DNA from: UBA7672 sp965279085
GTDB taxonomy: Bacteria > Pseudomonadota > Alphaproteobacteria > Caulobacterales > Hyphomonadaceae
Direction of reading: 5' to 3'
Length of the DNA stretch: 64,000 nucleotides
Assembly (NCBI GenBank): GCA_965279085.1
Contig: OZ257149.1
Location: 2,852,001-2,916,000 of the forward strand
Shown: positions 9,015 to 17,519 of the stretch, piece after piece
Numbering within the stretch: position 1 is the stretch's first letter
Layout: every line of letters starts with the position of its first letter
Position numbers and translations under genes: made by a program
The notes under the pieces: model-generated
The model's input: the letters and a program-made list of their open reading frames with translations, nothing else
Told to the model about the DNA's origin: nothing
Databases searched by the model: none

Positions 9015-9584
9015 CTAAGCTCCCACCAGTGCGTCTGCTTCACGCAACAGCTTCTCAAAATAAGCCAGCGCTAGTTCGGCCATAACTACCGCCGATTGGT
9101 CGGCAATCGCCGAACCATTGTGACTCGTGGGCGGCTCGTACTGAACTTTGAATTTATCGAGGACGGGACGAAGGATCAGCTTCTCGGGTACTAGAGTGAC
9201 CCCTTCGCTCTGTTCGATAATCTGCCAAACACCCGGCGCTACATCTTTGACAGTCACTTCGCCGCCAGGTGGAACGAGGATATGAGTTACCTCGACGTCC
9301 ACGATCTCGGCTAAAGAGTGCTCCTCGGCATTTCGTGCATGGTGTAGGTAGCAAAGCAACGGGTCATGTATCCGGAAGGCTTCTTTTGCCTGGAACCAGA
9401 CGCTGCTGATCGGATCTCTGCGAGATCCTTCGCGTAGCATTTCATAGATGCGGTTTGCGTACACAAGAAAGACGGTCCAAGCTTCGTTGGCCGCTCCGCC
9501 GCCGTTTGCGGTTTTGAGCTTAGCCACGGCCTTTTTGCATTCGGCAAGGCGCTTGTTTGCCTTTTGAAGTGCCGCGCTTTTCAT
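9015..9584 (-). CDS. unknown protein with HEPN-like R-x4-H motif
   Basis: A 189-residue all-soluble protein I do not recognise. It starts with a Lys-rich helix. A helical segment ends in R84-N-A-E-E-H89, which fits the R-x4-6-H active-site pattern of HEPN RNases. The C-terminal part is beta-rich with an LVPPGGEVTV turn, then a final helix. It lies between an unknown small gene and the DUF4145 gene, all on the same strand, which supports a joint (perhaps defensive) role. The HEPN call rests on one short motif. Confidence 0.6.
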   Translation of the reverse strand: MKSAALQKANKRLAECKKAVAKLKTANGGGAANEAWTVFLVYANRIYEMLREGSRRDPISSVWFQAKEAFRIHDPLLCYLHHARNAEEHSLAEIVDVEVTHILVPPGGEVTVKDVAPGVWQIIEQSEGVTLVPEKLILRPVLDKFKVQYEPPTSHNGSAIADQSAVVMAELALAYFEKLLREADALVGA

Positions 9585-9626
9585 GATGTTGATACCTCAA
9601 GACGTGATCTCGGCGCAGGCCCGCAA

Positions 9627-9923
9627 TCAACTCTTTCGTTGGCTGTCGAGAAAAGCCGCGATTGCCGTCATCGACTCGTCGACAGTGCGCCGCGCACTTT
9701 CGATGGTGAGCGTCTTGAGAGTTTCTGCGTTTGGCCCATCTGCGGTGATGACCATGTTCGACAACATCTTGTCGACCAATCCCGCGATCATCCGGAGTAG
9801 ATTCTCCGAGTTCGGAGTTTGCACTACGACAACAGTCATCAGCTGAGTCAGCATGGCGCTGTTTGCAAGCTGCTCGCCCTGCAAAATGGCCCAGCGACGA
9901 GCCCAATCGTCTTGTGACGCCAT
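9627..9923 (-). CDS. small unknown protein next to the TIR gene
   Basis: A 98-residue protein starting MASQDDWARRW, with GGAGG eight bases before the ATG. It is mostly helical with a hydrophobic central stretch (LMTVVVVQ), and has no recognised motif. It lies 63 bases after the TIR gene and 42 bases before the HEPN-like gene on the same strand, so it is probably co-transcribed. A longer open frame overlapping it in another register (9520-9990) is judged a shadow. Confidence 0.5.
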   Translation of the reverse strand: MASQDDWARRWAILQGEQLANSAMLTQLMTVVVVQTPNSENLLRMIAGLVDKMLSNMVITADGPNAETLKTLTIESARRTVDESMTAIAAFLDSQRKS

Positions 9924-9986
9924 GTCTTGGTCCTCCACATTCTGTCACGCTCAACGAACCCGGGCACCGATTGTGTTTGGAATAAC

Positions 9987-11399
9987 TCAATTGATGCTCT
10001 GACGGAGTTTCTCAGCAATCAGGGCTGGAGGGTCCTGGCTTCCATTCACCGCTTGATACGGTCCGAGCAACAATTCCATTTCATCTTCCAGCGCCGGGTC
10101 TGTAAGCCAAGTTGGGCGGAACGGCTTTTTGAGACGGTCGGCAAACAGAATTTCTCGCAGGCAGTTCGTCGATCTGGAAAACGGAATTGAGCAAAACGGC
10201 AAGACGCCGGCACATTCGCGAAGCCCGCGTGCTGCGCTCCGCACCCAAATCTCGCCGCCCTCAACGGATTTGGTATCGAACCAACATGGAATTCCTAACG
10301 CCTCAAGCGCGACCACAATGGGCGCGGTCTGTCCGGCGTCGCGACGATTGTAAGAAACAAATTGAAATTGTCCCCTTGCGGACTTTGCCGACATCTCGGC
10401 TAGAGCTTGTTCCTCGAATTCTATCGGTTGTTGGTAGGCCCTGTACTCCGTCATCCACTGCGAAAACGTGCGGAGGGCTCGGCGGGAAGTGTGCGTTGCT
10501 AGTTCCTCGAAGAGTTCGTCCTGAACCGGGCTTCCGTTTACTCGATCAAAATAGAGATGCTGTCGAAGCAGGCTGTGTCGAAGCGGCTTCTGTCTTGCTT
10601 CGCCCCTATCGCGGTCGATGACGAAGATGATAAATCGCCCCGAAAGTGCTTGGGCCGGATAGGTGTTGACGAGGTGGTCAAGCAGCTGCTCCTCGGCGGT
10701 TTGGTTTGTGATGGCGATCATAGTCCAAGGCGTCACGCCGCCATACCGCTCAAGATATCTTTCCATCAACGACCCTTCTGAGCGACCGGTGCTCGGATAG
10801 GGTCCAAAACCAGTCCGCCTTTGCCAAGCTTCCATGAAGTACGTTAGCTCTTGTGAGCGATGATCCAGTGCTGGATCGCCGAGCTGATCCAAAATAGCGA
10901 CATCCAGTTGGACTATCTGACGGGTAGATGCGCGTGGTCGTGGCTTGAGTGGCGGAGCCTTGTCGGGGGCAATTCTACGGGCGGAGACGAACGCAGCTGA
11001 AATGCCAGGTCCTGTTTCACGGTTAGCCGCCATGCGACCAGCAAACTTGAACACTGCCCTCGTCAACCGCTCGAATTTCGGACCCTCGTCCACAAAGGAA
11101 AGGTGGTATGTGAGCAAGGTTGGGAATTGGGTGCCGCGCTCAGCAACTACAATTAGCTTATTGCGCTCCTGGCCAATGCGAACAGCCGCCCGCGTCAGGG
11201 GCGTCCACTGGTCCCCACGAGGCCACACGACGACTATCAAGTTTGTTGAATACAACATCCCGATGGAGACGGCGTCGCCAGTGCCATCCTTAGGTAGATC
11301 GTCCGGGGTTTTGGGGGAAATTCCCTCGCGGGAAATCGCTAACATGATGTCTAAGAGATCGACATCGGTCTGTTCAGAGTACGCCAGGAAGACGTCCAA
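9987..11399 (-). CDS. TIR-domain protein with a second TIR-like N-terminal domain
   Basis: A 470-residue protein starting with TTG at 11399 behind a strong GGGGGAGG. Residues 343-430 are a TIR domain: FQFVSYNRRD, GIPCWFDTKSVEGGEIW, and NCLREILFAD carrying the Glu416 that aligns with the NADase glutamate of enzymatic TIRs. Residues 1-60 (DVFLAYSEQTDVDLLDIML, LIVVVWP) look like the first strands of another, diverged TIR or Rossmann fold. The middle (160-330) is unassigned and may be the sensor. Bacterial TIR proteins commonly consume NAD+ or make nucleotide signals during anti-phage defence. It belongs to the eleven-gene minus-strand run. Confidence 0.75.
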   Translation of the reverse strand: MDVFLAYSEQTDVDLLDIMLAISREGISPKTPDDLPKDGTGDAVSIGMLYSTNLIVVVWPRGDQWTPLTRAAVRIGQERNKLIVVAERGTQFPTLLTYHLSFVDEGPKFERLTRAVFKFAGRMAANRETGPGISAAFVSARRIAPDKAPPLKPRPRASTRQIVQLDVAILDQLGDPALDHRSQELTYFMEAWQRRTGFGPYPSTGRSEGSLMERYLERYGGVTPWTMIAITNQTAEEQLLDHLVNTYPAQALSGRFIIFVIDRDRGEARQKPLRHSLLRQHLYFDRVNGSPVQDELFEELATHTSRRALRTFSQWMTEYRAYQQPIEFEEQALAEMSAKSARGQFQFVSYNRRDAGQTAPIVVALEALGIPCWFDTKSVEGGEIWVRSAARGLRECAGVLPFCSIPFSRSTNCLREILFADRLKKPFRPTWLTDPALEDEMELLLGPYQAVNGSQDPPALIAEKLRQSIN

Positions 11400-11462
11400 C
11401 CCTTCCTCCCCCGTTGTAAAGCTGAATTCTAGTCGAGCTCTGGTGAAAACTCCACGACCTTC

Positions 11463-11810
11463 CTAGGCTGTCTCAAGTTCGACAACCGCCTCGCTCTCCC
11501 CGTCCTCCTCACCGGAGTCTCCAACCTTGTCGGCTTCCTTTCCTATCAGCCCGATCCGTGTGATCTGCAGGTGACGCCGCACCGTCGGTCCCACGTCAGC
11601 CGGACCGCCATTGTCAAACTTCTCTTCCGGGCTGGCGTGATAGGGTGCGAGTGCTTCGGCGTAGGTCCGCAACTCTGACGGGTCGATGTGGCGGTCCGTG
11701 TCACGGTCGAATGCTTTCGCGACTGCCTTCGCCGGATCGCGACCAAATGGCGCAATAGGACGTACACGCCTCTCTTTCGTTGGCGCGCCCGCTCTCACTT
11801 CTTCGACCAA
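11463..11810 (-). CDS. stand-alone copy of the PolB C-terminal domain
   Basis: A 115-residue product, if started at TTG 11810, that closely matches the last 110 residues of the DNA polymerase at 12990-15728. Shared blocks include PIAPF-RDP, AFDR-T, the SPE-KF-NGGP-DVG run, RRHL, and LIGKEA. The open frame continues upstream into the end of the HNH gene in another register, so translation may be coupled to that gene or the piece may be a remnant of a second polymerase copy. An acidic tail (GDSGEEDGES) differs from the polymerase. Function unknown. Confidence 0.6.
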   Translation of the reverse strand: MVEEVRAGAPTKERRVRPIAPFGRDPAKAVAKAFDRDTDRHIDPSELRTYAEALAPYHASPEEKFDNGGPADVGPTVRRHLQITRIGLIGKEADKVGDSGEEDGESEAVVELETA

Positions 11811-11860
11811 TTCCGCGTGCCAGTCCTCGGCGAATGCGCCGCCCGCACGCGGTAGCTCCC

Positions 11861-12757
11861 CTAGGGTTCGGATAGCGCCTCGGCGCGACGTCGGAAGTTT
11901 TCTGGCAGTGGCCTCTGCGTAGCGATCTTCGGCAGACGCAGTTTCTGTCCAGCGAACCTCTGATACTCCGAGTTCGAAAGCTCGATGTCCAATTCGACGG
12001 CAAGGCTGCTAGCGTCGATGCGCAAGAGATCAAGGTCGAACAGTGTATGGAGGTCTGCTCTGAGCAACAATCCGTTGGTCACCGCATTTGTGTGGTCACC
12101 GCGGTACGGCACAATGTGCGCCGCCTCAAGAACAGGCCCGATAGAGCATCCCGAGATCGCGCAGCAGCCGTCGTACGCTTCAAGCAGTCTGGAGCGGAAT
12201 GCAGCCTGACCACGGCGAGCGGCAATCAGGGCAAGAACGCGCCTCCGAGCGTCGGCTGTAGAAGCAGGTGGCGCTTCTTCCAGTTTGTTGCCTACCGGTG
12301 CAGCCTGGGTGCTCGATAGCCTGGCGGGTCCTTCAATTGTAAAAAAGCCATCTTCCCAGTGCGTGACCACGCCCAAACCGATGACCTCATAGCGCGGCGC
12401 GGGCTTGGGCTTTACTTGCCGCAGAATGCCGATAGGGACGCCTTCCCTTCTGCATCGGTCAAGACCGAGGTTGGTCGCAAAGGTTCGGGGATCACCGCCG
12501 CTCTTCCGTTCCTCCTGATGATACCTGAAGCGCCATCGGCCAGCGGTATCCTGCTGAAGTTCTTCGTCAGGGTACGCGCCGCTAGACATGATCTTTATGC
12601 TGAGTGCGTGTGACCACCCACTCGGCTTGTGGATTCCCTTAGCCTTGTTCGCGAGAAACAAGCCGTTCGCGAGAGGCTCGGGCCAAGGTACCTCAGTTCC
12701 CTGGCGATTTTCGAACCAAGCGAGAGCCTCAACATGGTCCGCAGCTAGCGCAATCAT
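11861..12757 (-). CDS. HNH endonuclease (HNH_2 type) with N-terminal recognition-like domain
   Basis: A 298-residue protein starting at ATG 12757 with GAGGGGG upstream; a TTG at 12775 is possible. The C-terminal nuclease domain shows YDGCCAISGC, AAHIVPYRGDHTN and NGLLLRADLHTLFD, the usual layout of HNH_2 restriction-type nucleases. The N-terminal 150 residues (GIHKPSGWSHALSIK, RWRFRYHQE, GLGVVTHWEDGFFTIEG) probably form a DNA-recognition domain; which fold is uncertain. It lies 14 bases after the zinc-ribbon gene in the polymerase operon. Confidence 0.8.
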   Translation of the reverse strand: MIALAADHVEALAWFENRQGTEVPWPEPLANGLFLANKAKGIHKPSGWSHALSIKIMSSGAYPDEELQQDTAGRWRFRYHQEERKSGGDPRTFATNLGLDRCRREGVPIGILRQVKPKPAPRYEVIGLGVVTHWEDGFFTIEGPARLSSTQAAPVGNKLEEAPPASTADARRRVLALIAARRGQAAFRSRLLEAYDGCCAISGCSIGPVLEAAHIVPYRGDHTNAVTNGLLLRADLHTLFDLDLLRIDASSLAVELDIELSNSEYQRFAGQKLRLPKIATQRPLPENFRRRAEALSEP

Positions 12758-12771
12758 CGGCGTCGCCCCCC

Positions 12772-12993
12772 TCAACCTATTTCGACGTCAAGCACTCTAG
12801 TGATAGTCGGATTCTCGCCTCCACACTTGTCACAACGGAGGCGTTCCGGCTTCGGGCCAGTCACGTTCACTATCCCTTTGAAGCCGTGCACATGTGCGCC
12901 CCAGCGACACCAATCGTCACTCCACATACTAACGGATCCCTCTGATCCACATGATTGGCAAGTCAGCACATACTCCCACTGATCCGTACTCAT
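12772..12993 (-). CDS. small zinc-ribbon protein
   Basis: A 73-residue protein with two knuckles, C-Q-S-C and C-D-K-C, spaced about 40 residues, typical of a zinc ribbon. Its ATG overlaps the stop codon of the DNA polymerase (ATGA at 12990-12993), and AAGGAG lies seven bases upstream, so it is translationally coupled to the polymerase. It could bind DNA or be a partner of the polymerase or nuclease; no function is known. Confidence 0.7.
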   Translation of the reverse strand: MSTDQWEYVLTCQSCGSEGSVSMWSDDWCRWGAHVHGFKGIVNVTGPKPERLRCDKCGGENPTITRVLDVEIG

Positions 12994-15728
12994 GCCGCTA
13001 CTCCTTTGCTGAATGCGATTGAAAGCTCGACGCAGGCCTGAATGACCGCGTCGGGCGCGCCGACGTCGTCAACGCGGTTTGCTTCTTTGCCGATCAGTCG
13101 AATGCCAGTGACTCGAAGATGTCGGCGCTCGGTGCGTCCGACGTCGTAGGGGCCTCCGTTCGCAAACTTGTCCTCCGGGCTATGGTGATAAAACTGAAGC
13201 GCGGCGGCGTATGACTTGAAAGCCGACGCAAAGACTGGCTCACCGGTTTCGCGGTCGAATGCCCTGGACGCTGCTAGCGCTGGGTCGCGCTCGAACGGGG
13301 CAATCGGTTTGGGCTTGCGAGCCTTCGGCGGTCGTCCCGGCTTCGGCGCTTCCTGCAGAATCTGCTCAAACGCTTCGAGCTCGTCGCCACGCGCCATTAG
13401 GGCGACGAGAAACCCGAATGGCTTGACCTGATCGACATACGCCTTGCCGTCGTTGAGCGGGTTCATCCAACGTAGCAAAGCCGGGCTGGTCGCTCCGTAT
13501 CGACACATTGCGGGCTTGAGCAGGGCAGGATGGTAGTCGCGTCGGACTTGGTTGGGCTTACCCGCGAGAGCAGCCGTGAGGATCTGAAACCAGAAATCAT
13601 ACTGCCAGCGCCGACCACCGAGCTTTGCGACGTCCTGCACGGGTGCGGGGACGCCGGGCGCAGGGTCACTCTCAGGATATGGGTCCATCAGATGGCCCAG
13701 ACCGTGCGCCGAAAACTTCCGAATTATCGGACGGCGATCCGCATCTAGATTGAATGCGGAATACCGCTTGGACGAAACCGCATAGGCGAATAGCGGCTCC
13801 AGTTCCTGGGAATTTGTATCGTAATTGATGTCCTCGATTTTCAGGATTGAGCCGGGCTTATTGTACGGGTTGAGCGGGAGGTACCAATCAACGATCGATT
13901 TTACTCGCTCATGGAATTCCGCCCGGCTCATTGCTGTCGGCTTTGCGATTGCGAGGCTGTCGGTATCGCAAAACACCCAATCAAGACCGCTATTGGCTAC
14001 GAGCTGTTCTCCTATGCCTAGCATCAAGCGCGCAGCGGCGGTCGTTAGAGTTCCCAATAGCGGGTGGAAAAAGCGCCCCGGCTGTTCAACGGCCTTGGTT
14101 TGCGTGGCGTGCCCCTCGCCATCAGGACCAAACAGCCTGATCGGTTCTGGCTTGGGAGCATCGTCGCGGTTCACCTCGATGAAGACGCCGTACGATCCGG
14201 AGTTGGCCGTGATCTTGATCGCCTGATTGGCGGGATGGCTCTTGGGGACCGTATCCCGGAGATCGATCAAGCGTTTGAACACGTCTTCATTCGCGGGATC
14301 GACCGCAAAGTCCCCATTGCCCAGCAACTCCAGCCTTCGCAGGCCTTCTTGAAGCGGACCAGGCGTGAACGTAATCGCCCGCTGAATGCGAGGCGGTTTC
14401 CTATTCAGCAGCTTGGACGTGATGATATCTGCCAGCGGATACCAGAGAGGCTGATCGCTGCTGACGTGGTTAAGGCCGATTGTCAGGGCGTCGCGATCCT
14501 CGGAGTACTGAGTCCGCAAGGGGAGGATGTCGCTGTCAGGGAAAATCTCGACAAGCGTTGCGAGTTGTCGCCACGTTTCAGGATTCTGCAAGTCTGCCAG
14601 CGTCACGCGATCAATGAAGTCCTGCGTGGCCACCGTCGTTTCGGATGTTGAGTATCCGTCGGCCACGACAAACCACCACAAGCCCATCAGCACGTTGACG
14701 GACGGATACATGGACTTGAAGTCGGTGAGTATGATCTCACGAATTTCCCGGCGAATGCGGATCTCGGCGCGTCCACCATAGTAGCTTGCCATGATCGGGC
14801 CGAAGCCTTCGCGCGGCAGATGCGGCTGGCAATCGAGTAGCGGCCTGATCCCCATCGCCTTGAAGCTGGCCTTGCCAATGCTTGCCTCGCTTTGAATGCG
14901 GTGAAGTGGGGTTGGCAGCCGATAGGATACGTAAAGCGCCTTGATCCGCTCGAAGCATTCCCAGGTCGCCTGAACGTCCGCGCGGGCGTAGTCCAAAAAC
15001 GTCTCTGTGAGGGGGCCGTCGTAGTCGACGCCCTCGTGCTTCTGCGTTTTGGTCCCAAGCAGCTTGGCAAGCCGCGCCAGTGTGAACTTCTGGCTATAGA
15101 AAGCCGCGCCCAAGGTACGCAGGTCGTAGAAGTATCCGCGATGTGGTTCGACCTTGAGACCTTTGCGTCGCATACCGCGCGGCGTGTCCTGCCCTGCCGG
15201 GATGGCAAAATCGATAAGGGCGGTTGTCGAGCTGAGGTGCTTCACCCGAATGTGGGGATCATTGTAGTTCCGGCTGATCTCAAATGAGAACCCTCCGCGA
15301 AGGCTTCCCCGCGCTTCGCCGCTTGCCGTCGCAACCCGTGAAATGTCGAAGCCCAGGTTGAAGCCGATGATCTCGGCGCGCGCCTCGTACCCGACATTGA
15401 GCAGCACCTTGAATCGGAACTCGTGCGCGGTGCAGACATCAAGCGACCGCGCGGTGGCGTAGGCGCGCAGCGTCTCCAACTCTCCCGCCGTTAGGGCGGC
15501 GGGCTCGTAGAAGATGCCCTCACGTATCAACCGACCCGCCTTGCGGACCTGGAAGAACCCAAACCGAAGTGATTGCGCTGCGTCCGTCGTGGTCTCGCAA
15601 TCCCAGATCAGGGAATACTCGGAAGGTTGATCGACGGCTGCACCTCGACGCTTGGAGGCTATCTGCTTCTTCTTCGGCCTCTCCGTGTAAACCCGCGCGT
15701 AGGCGTCAACAGTGGTTTCGGGCCTCAT
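12990..15728 (-). CDS. family-B DNA polymerase with 3'-5' exonuclease domain
   Basis: A 912-residue protein with every hallmark of an active PolB. Exo I is WDCETT (D43, E45), Exo II is GFNLGFD (N124, D128) and Exo III is YARAD (Y247, D251). YYGGR lies near 316-320. Motif A is DFKSMYPS (D336), motif B is KITANSGSYG (K505, Y513), motif C is CDTDS (D588, D590), and the KxY motif is KRY (654-656). Residues 800-912 form an extra C-terminal domain that recurs as a stand-alone product at 11463-11810. Its ends overlap neighbouring genes by ATGA at both sides, so it is part of a tight operon. Chromosomal PolBs in bacteria are usually linked to mobile elements (casposons, pipolins, phages). Adjacent HNH, HTH and Cas1-like genes favour the casposon type. 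Confidence 0.93.
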   Translation of the reverse strand: MRPETTVDAYARVYTERPKKKQIASKRRGAAVDQPSEYSLIWDCETTTDAAQSLRFGFFQVRKAGRLIREGIFYEPAALTAGELETLRAYATARSLDVCTAHEFRFKVLLNVGYEARAEIIGFNLGFDISRVATASGEARGSLRGGFSFEISRNYNDPHIRVKHLSSTTALIDFAIPAGQDTPRGMRRKGLKVEPHRGYFYDLRTLGAAFYSQKFTLARLAKLLGTKTQKHEGVDYDGPLTETFLDYARADVQATWECFERIKALYVSYRLPTPLHRIQSEASIGKASFKAMGIRPLLDCQPHLPREGFGPIMASYYGGRAEIRIRREIREIILTDFKSMYPSVNVLMGLWWFVVADGYSTSETTVATQDFIDRVTLADLQNPETWRQLATLVEIFPDSDILPLRTQYSEDRDALTIGLNHVSSDQPLWYPLADIITSKLLNRKPPRIQRAITFTPGPLQEGLRRLELLGNGDFAVDPANEDVFKRLIDLRDTVPKSHPANQAIKITANSGSYGVFIEVNRDDAPKPEPIRLFGPDGEGHATQTKAVEQPGRFFHPLLGTLTTAAARLMLGIGEQLVANSGLDWVFCDTDSLAIAKPTAMSRAEFHERVKSIVDWYLPLNPYNKPGSILKIEDINYDTNSQELEPLFAYAVSSKRYSAFNLDADRRPIIRKFSAHGLGHLMDPYPESDPAPGVPAPVQDVAKLGGRRWQYDFWFQILTAALAGKPNQVRRDYHPALLKPAMCRYGATSPALLRWMNPLNDGKAYVDQVKPFGFLVALMARGDELEAFEQILQEAPKPGRPPKARKPKPIAPFERDPALAASRAFDRETGEPVFASAFKSYAAALQFYHHSPEDKFANGGPYDVGRTERRHLRVTGIRLIGKEANRVDDVGAPDAVIQACVELSIAFSKGVAA

Positions 15729-16084
15729 TGGGCTTTCTCCGTATCCGGAGCAGCCATTCCGATGAGGTGACGCGCGAACTCGACAAGCGTGTTGGCGACC
15801 AGGCGCAGCATGTCTGCAAGTCCCAGGAGATAATGCCCGACGACTTCTAGCCAGATCGGTGGATTTGCGACTTGCGGTGGATGATCTCGCTGCTCGTCAG
15901 AAAGCTTGCGATGGCAGTTTCTGCACACCGGCGTCAGTTCGCCGTGAAAGTGCTGACCCGCCATGTGATGCATTTCAATGCATCTTGGGTCGCTCTCGCC
16001 GCATACGACGCAATTGCTGTTTGAGCCGACGCGCTGCTTTGCGCGTTGGCGGCGGATTTCGGCGTTGGGCACGATGTCGTCCAT
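15725..16084 (-). CDS. small HNH nuclease-like protein with hydrophobic C-terminus
   Basis: A 119-residue protein. Residues 25-60 carry the HNH zinc layout C25-x2-C28, the H39-H40 pair, C54-x2-C57 and H58, spaced as in small HNH endonucleases. The C-terminal 45 residues are strongly hydrophobic (VVGHYLLGLADML), either an amphipathic helix or a membrane contact. Its stop codon overlaps the polymerase start (15725-15728). HNH nucleases are usual companions of PolB in casposons. Confidence 0.75.
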   Translation of the reverse strand: MDDIVPNAEIRRQRAKQRVGSNSNCVVCGESDPRCIEMHHMAGQHFHGELTPVCRNCHRKLSDEQRDHPPQVANPPIWLEVVGHYLLGLADMLRLVANTLVEFARHLIGMAAPDTEKAQ

Positions 16085-16096
16085 AGGTGTCTCCTT

Positions 16097-16669
16097 TTAG
16101 TTTGCGACGATTTGATAGATCTCGTGGAATTCCGGCTCGTCCTTCATCGCGTAACGAAGAAGGTCGTTCGGATCGGTCTCGAATGGATGGAACTCGCCGT
16201 TTAGGTCGCGTACCCCGTCACCCTCGAACGGCTCGATGTGATGCAGCTCGCCTGTATCGACGAACTTGCCCACCGCGTTGCTGTAACGGCCTGCCTTGGA
16301 CGCCTCCCCAAAGTTGGGAACGACAACCACCTTCAAGCTTGACCCTACAATGATGGGAACGCGCCGAGGGCGGTTGTCCGTCAGGACCCAGGCGCGACCG
16401 ACCCGGCTCGCGACCTCAAAGGTTTTGAGATAGCGGCGCAGGCGCTCGGACGAGACGCGCGCCGCCTTCGCCGCACCCGTCAAAGACGATCCTTCATGCA
16501 TCGCGCGGATCGCATGATCGATCTTCTTATCCGCGCTGGGTTTGGAGGAGCGCGCAGGGGGCTCGCCGCTCTTAGGGTGTCCGCGTGCTTGTGAGCGGGA
16601 CAGGCCTTTGGCTTCGGCGCGCGCTATCCGGCGTCGGTACTCTTCGCGGTGGTTTCTGTCCTGGCGCAT
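16097..16669 (-). CDS. HTH DNA-binding protein
   Basis: A 190-residue protein with GAGG six bases before the ATG. The first 45 residues are very basic (YRRRIARAEAKGLSRSQ). Residues 48-80 form a resolvase-like helix-turn-helix (SSLTGAAKAARVSSERLRRYL). The rest is a beta-rich domain without known motif, ending with a hydrophilic segment. It lies 12 bases upstream of the HNH gene and is likely the operon's regulator or a DNA-end-binding factor (inference). Confidence 0.65.
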   Translation of the reverse strand: MRQDRNHREEYRRRIARAEAKGLSRSQARGHPKSGEPPARSSKPSADKKIDHAIRAMHEGSSLTGAAKAARVSSERLRRYLKTFEVASRVGRAWVLTDNRPRRVPIIVGSSLKVVVVPNFGEASKAGRYSNAVGKFVDTGELHHIEPFEGDGVRDLNGEFHPFETDPNDLLRYAMKDEPEFHEIYQIVAN

Positions 16670-16775
16670 ATGAGGCCTCGTTGATGAGGCCTTCCAAATA
16701 GCAACGCAGAACGAGCCGATGTATCATGGAGAAACAGGAACTATTGCAAAACGCAGTTTATACAGTTTGTGCAGG

Positions 16776-17519
16776 TCAGCCCTTGTCGGTGCGCTTTCCA
16801 GGCAGGGCTTCCCCAAGCCATCTCATCATAGACTCAGTCGTGCACCCGCTCATGTTGTCGCTCGTGCGCGCCTTTTCACCGACCATCTGTGCTCGGACCT
16901 CGCGGGCTTGCTGCCGCCTTCCCATGTCCCGGAACTCCTCGCTCTCGGTCCACAGGCGGATCCCAATTCGTTTTGTCTCGGCGCTATAGTTGGTGCGCCC
17001 TCCGCGCTTTGGTTTCACCACAGCAGCTGGAGGCATGCTGACCGTAGCTGTCTCCGAAGGTTCTAAATGGGGCGCGGCTTCGACCAACACCTTGAGCTTG
17101 TCGAAAAACAAGTCCCCAGCGCTCGCCGCTCCGTACCCATAGTGGAATCGCGCGTCCAACCAAAAGCTAGGGCTGATCTCTACCGGATCCGACAGGGCTC
17201 CGTCGGCGCATTTGAATCGGCCAAGCGCCAACAATGAGCCGCCCGCGAGCTCGGCCAAGACTTGATCGACCGTATCGGTATGATGGTGGTCGATTTGGAT
17301 CTGGCGCGGGGACTTGGGCGACGCACCAAAGAAGCGTGCCGCCGGGGAGGGGTCACTCTCCCACGCGGAGGTTATGGCAGTCGACGCAGGTAGCGGAGTC
17401 GTTCGCCAGCGCCGTTCGATGTGACTCTTGAGTTCTTCGCCCTTCATCCAGAGGGCGAAAAGCCTTGGGTCGCGGGTCTCTACTGATACGCTTGTCGACG
17501 CTTTCCGAGGTCTCGTCAT
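16776..17519 (-). CDS. unknown protein at the head of the PolB operon
   Basis: A 247-residue protein I do not recognise, beginning MTRPRK at ATG 17519; a GTG two codons earlier is also open. It has a central beta-rich region (SLLALGRFKCADG) and a basic, helical C-terminal third (KPKRGGRTNYSAETKRIGI) that may bind DNA. The start codon overlaps the start of the divergent Cas1-like gene, leaving no room for separate promoters, so one of the two starts may lie further inside. Confidence 0.5.
   Translation of the reverse strand: MTRPRKASTSVSVETRDPRLFALWMKGEELKSHIERRWRTTPLPASTAITSAWESDPSPAARFFGASPKSPRQIQIDHHHTDTVDQVLAELAGGSLLALGRFKCADGALSDPVEISPSFWLDARFHYGYGAASAGDLFFDKLKVLVEAAPHLEPSETATVSMPPAAVVKPKRGGRTNYSAETKRIGIRLWTESEEFRDMGRRQQAREVRAQMVGEKARTSDNMSGCTTESMMRWLGEALPGKRTDKG

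Noticed and set aside
9520..9990. 156-codon minus-strand frame overlapping the small gene at 9627-9923
   Set aside because: Arg/His/Cys-rich and lacks a ribosome-binding site; the shorter frame has GGAGG and normal composition.
12990..15728. Prophage replication module as the source of PolB
   Set aside because: No capsid, terminase, portal, tail, lysis or integrase gene is present anywhere in the window.
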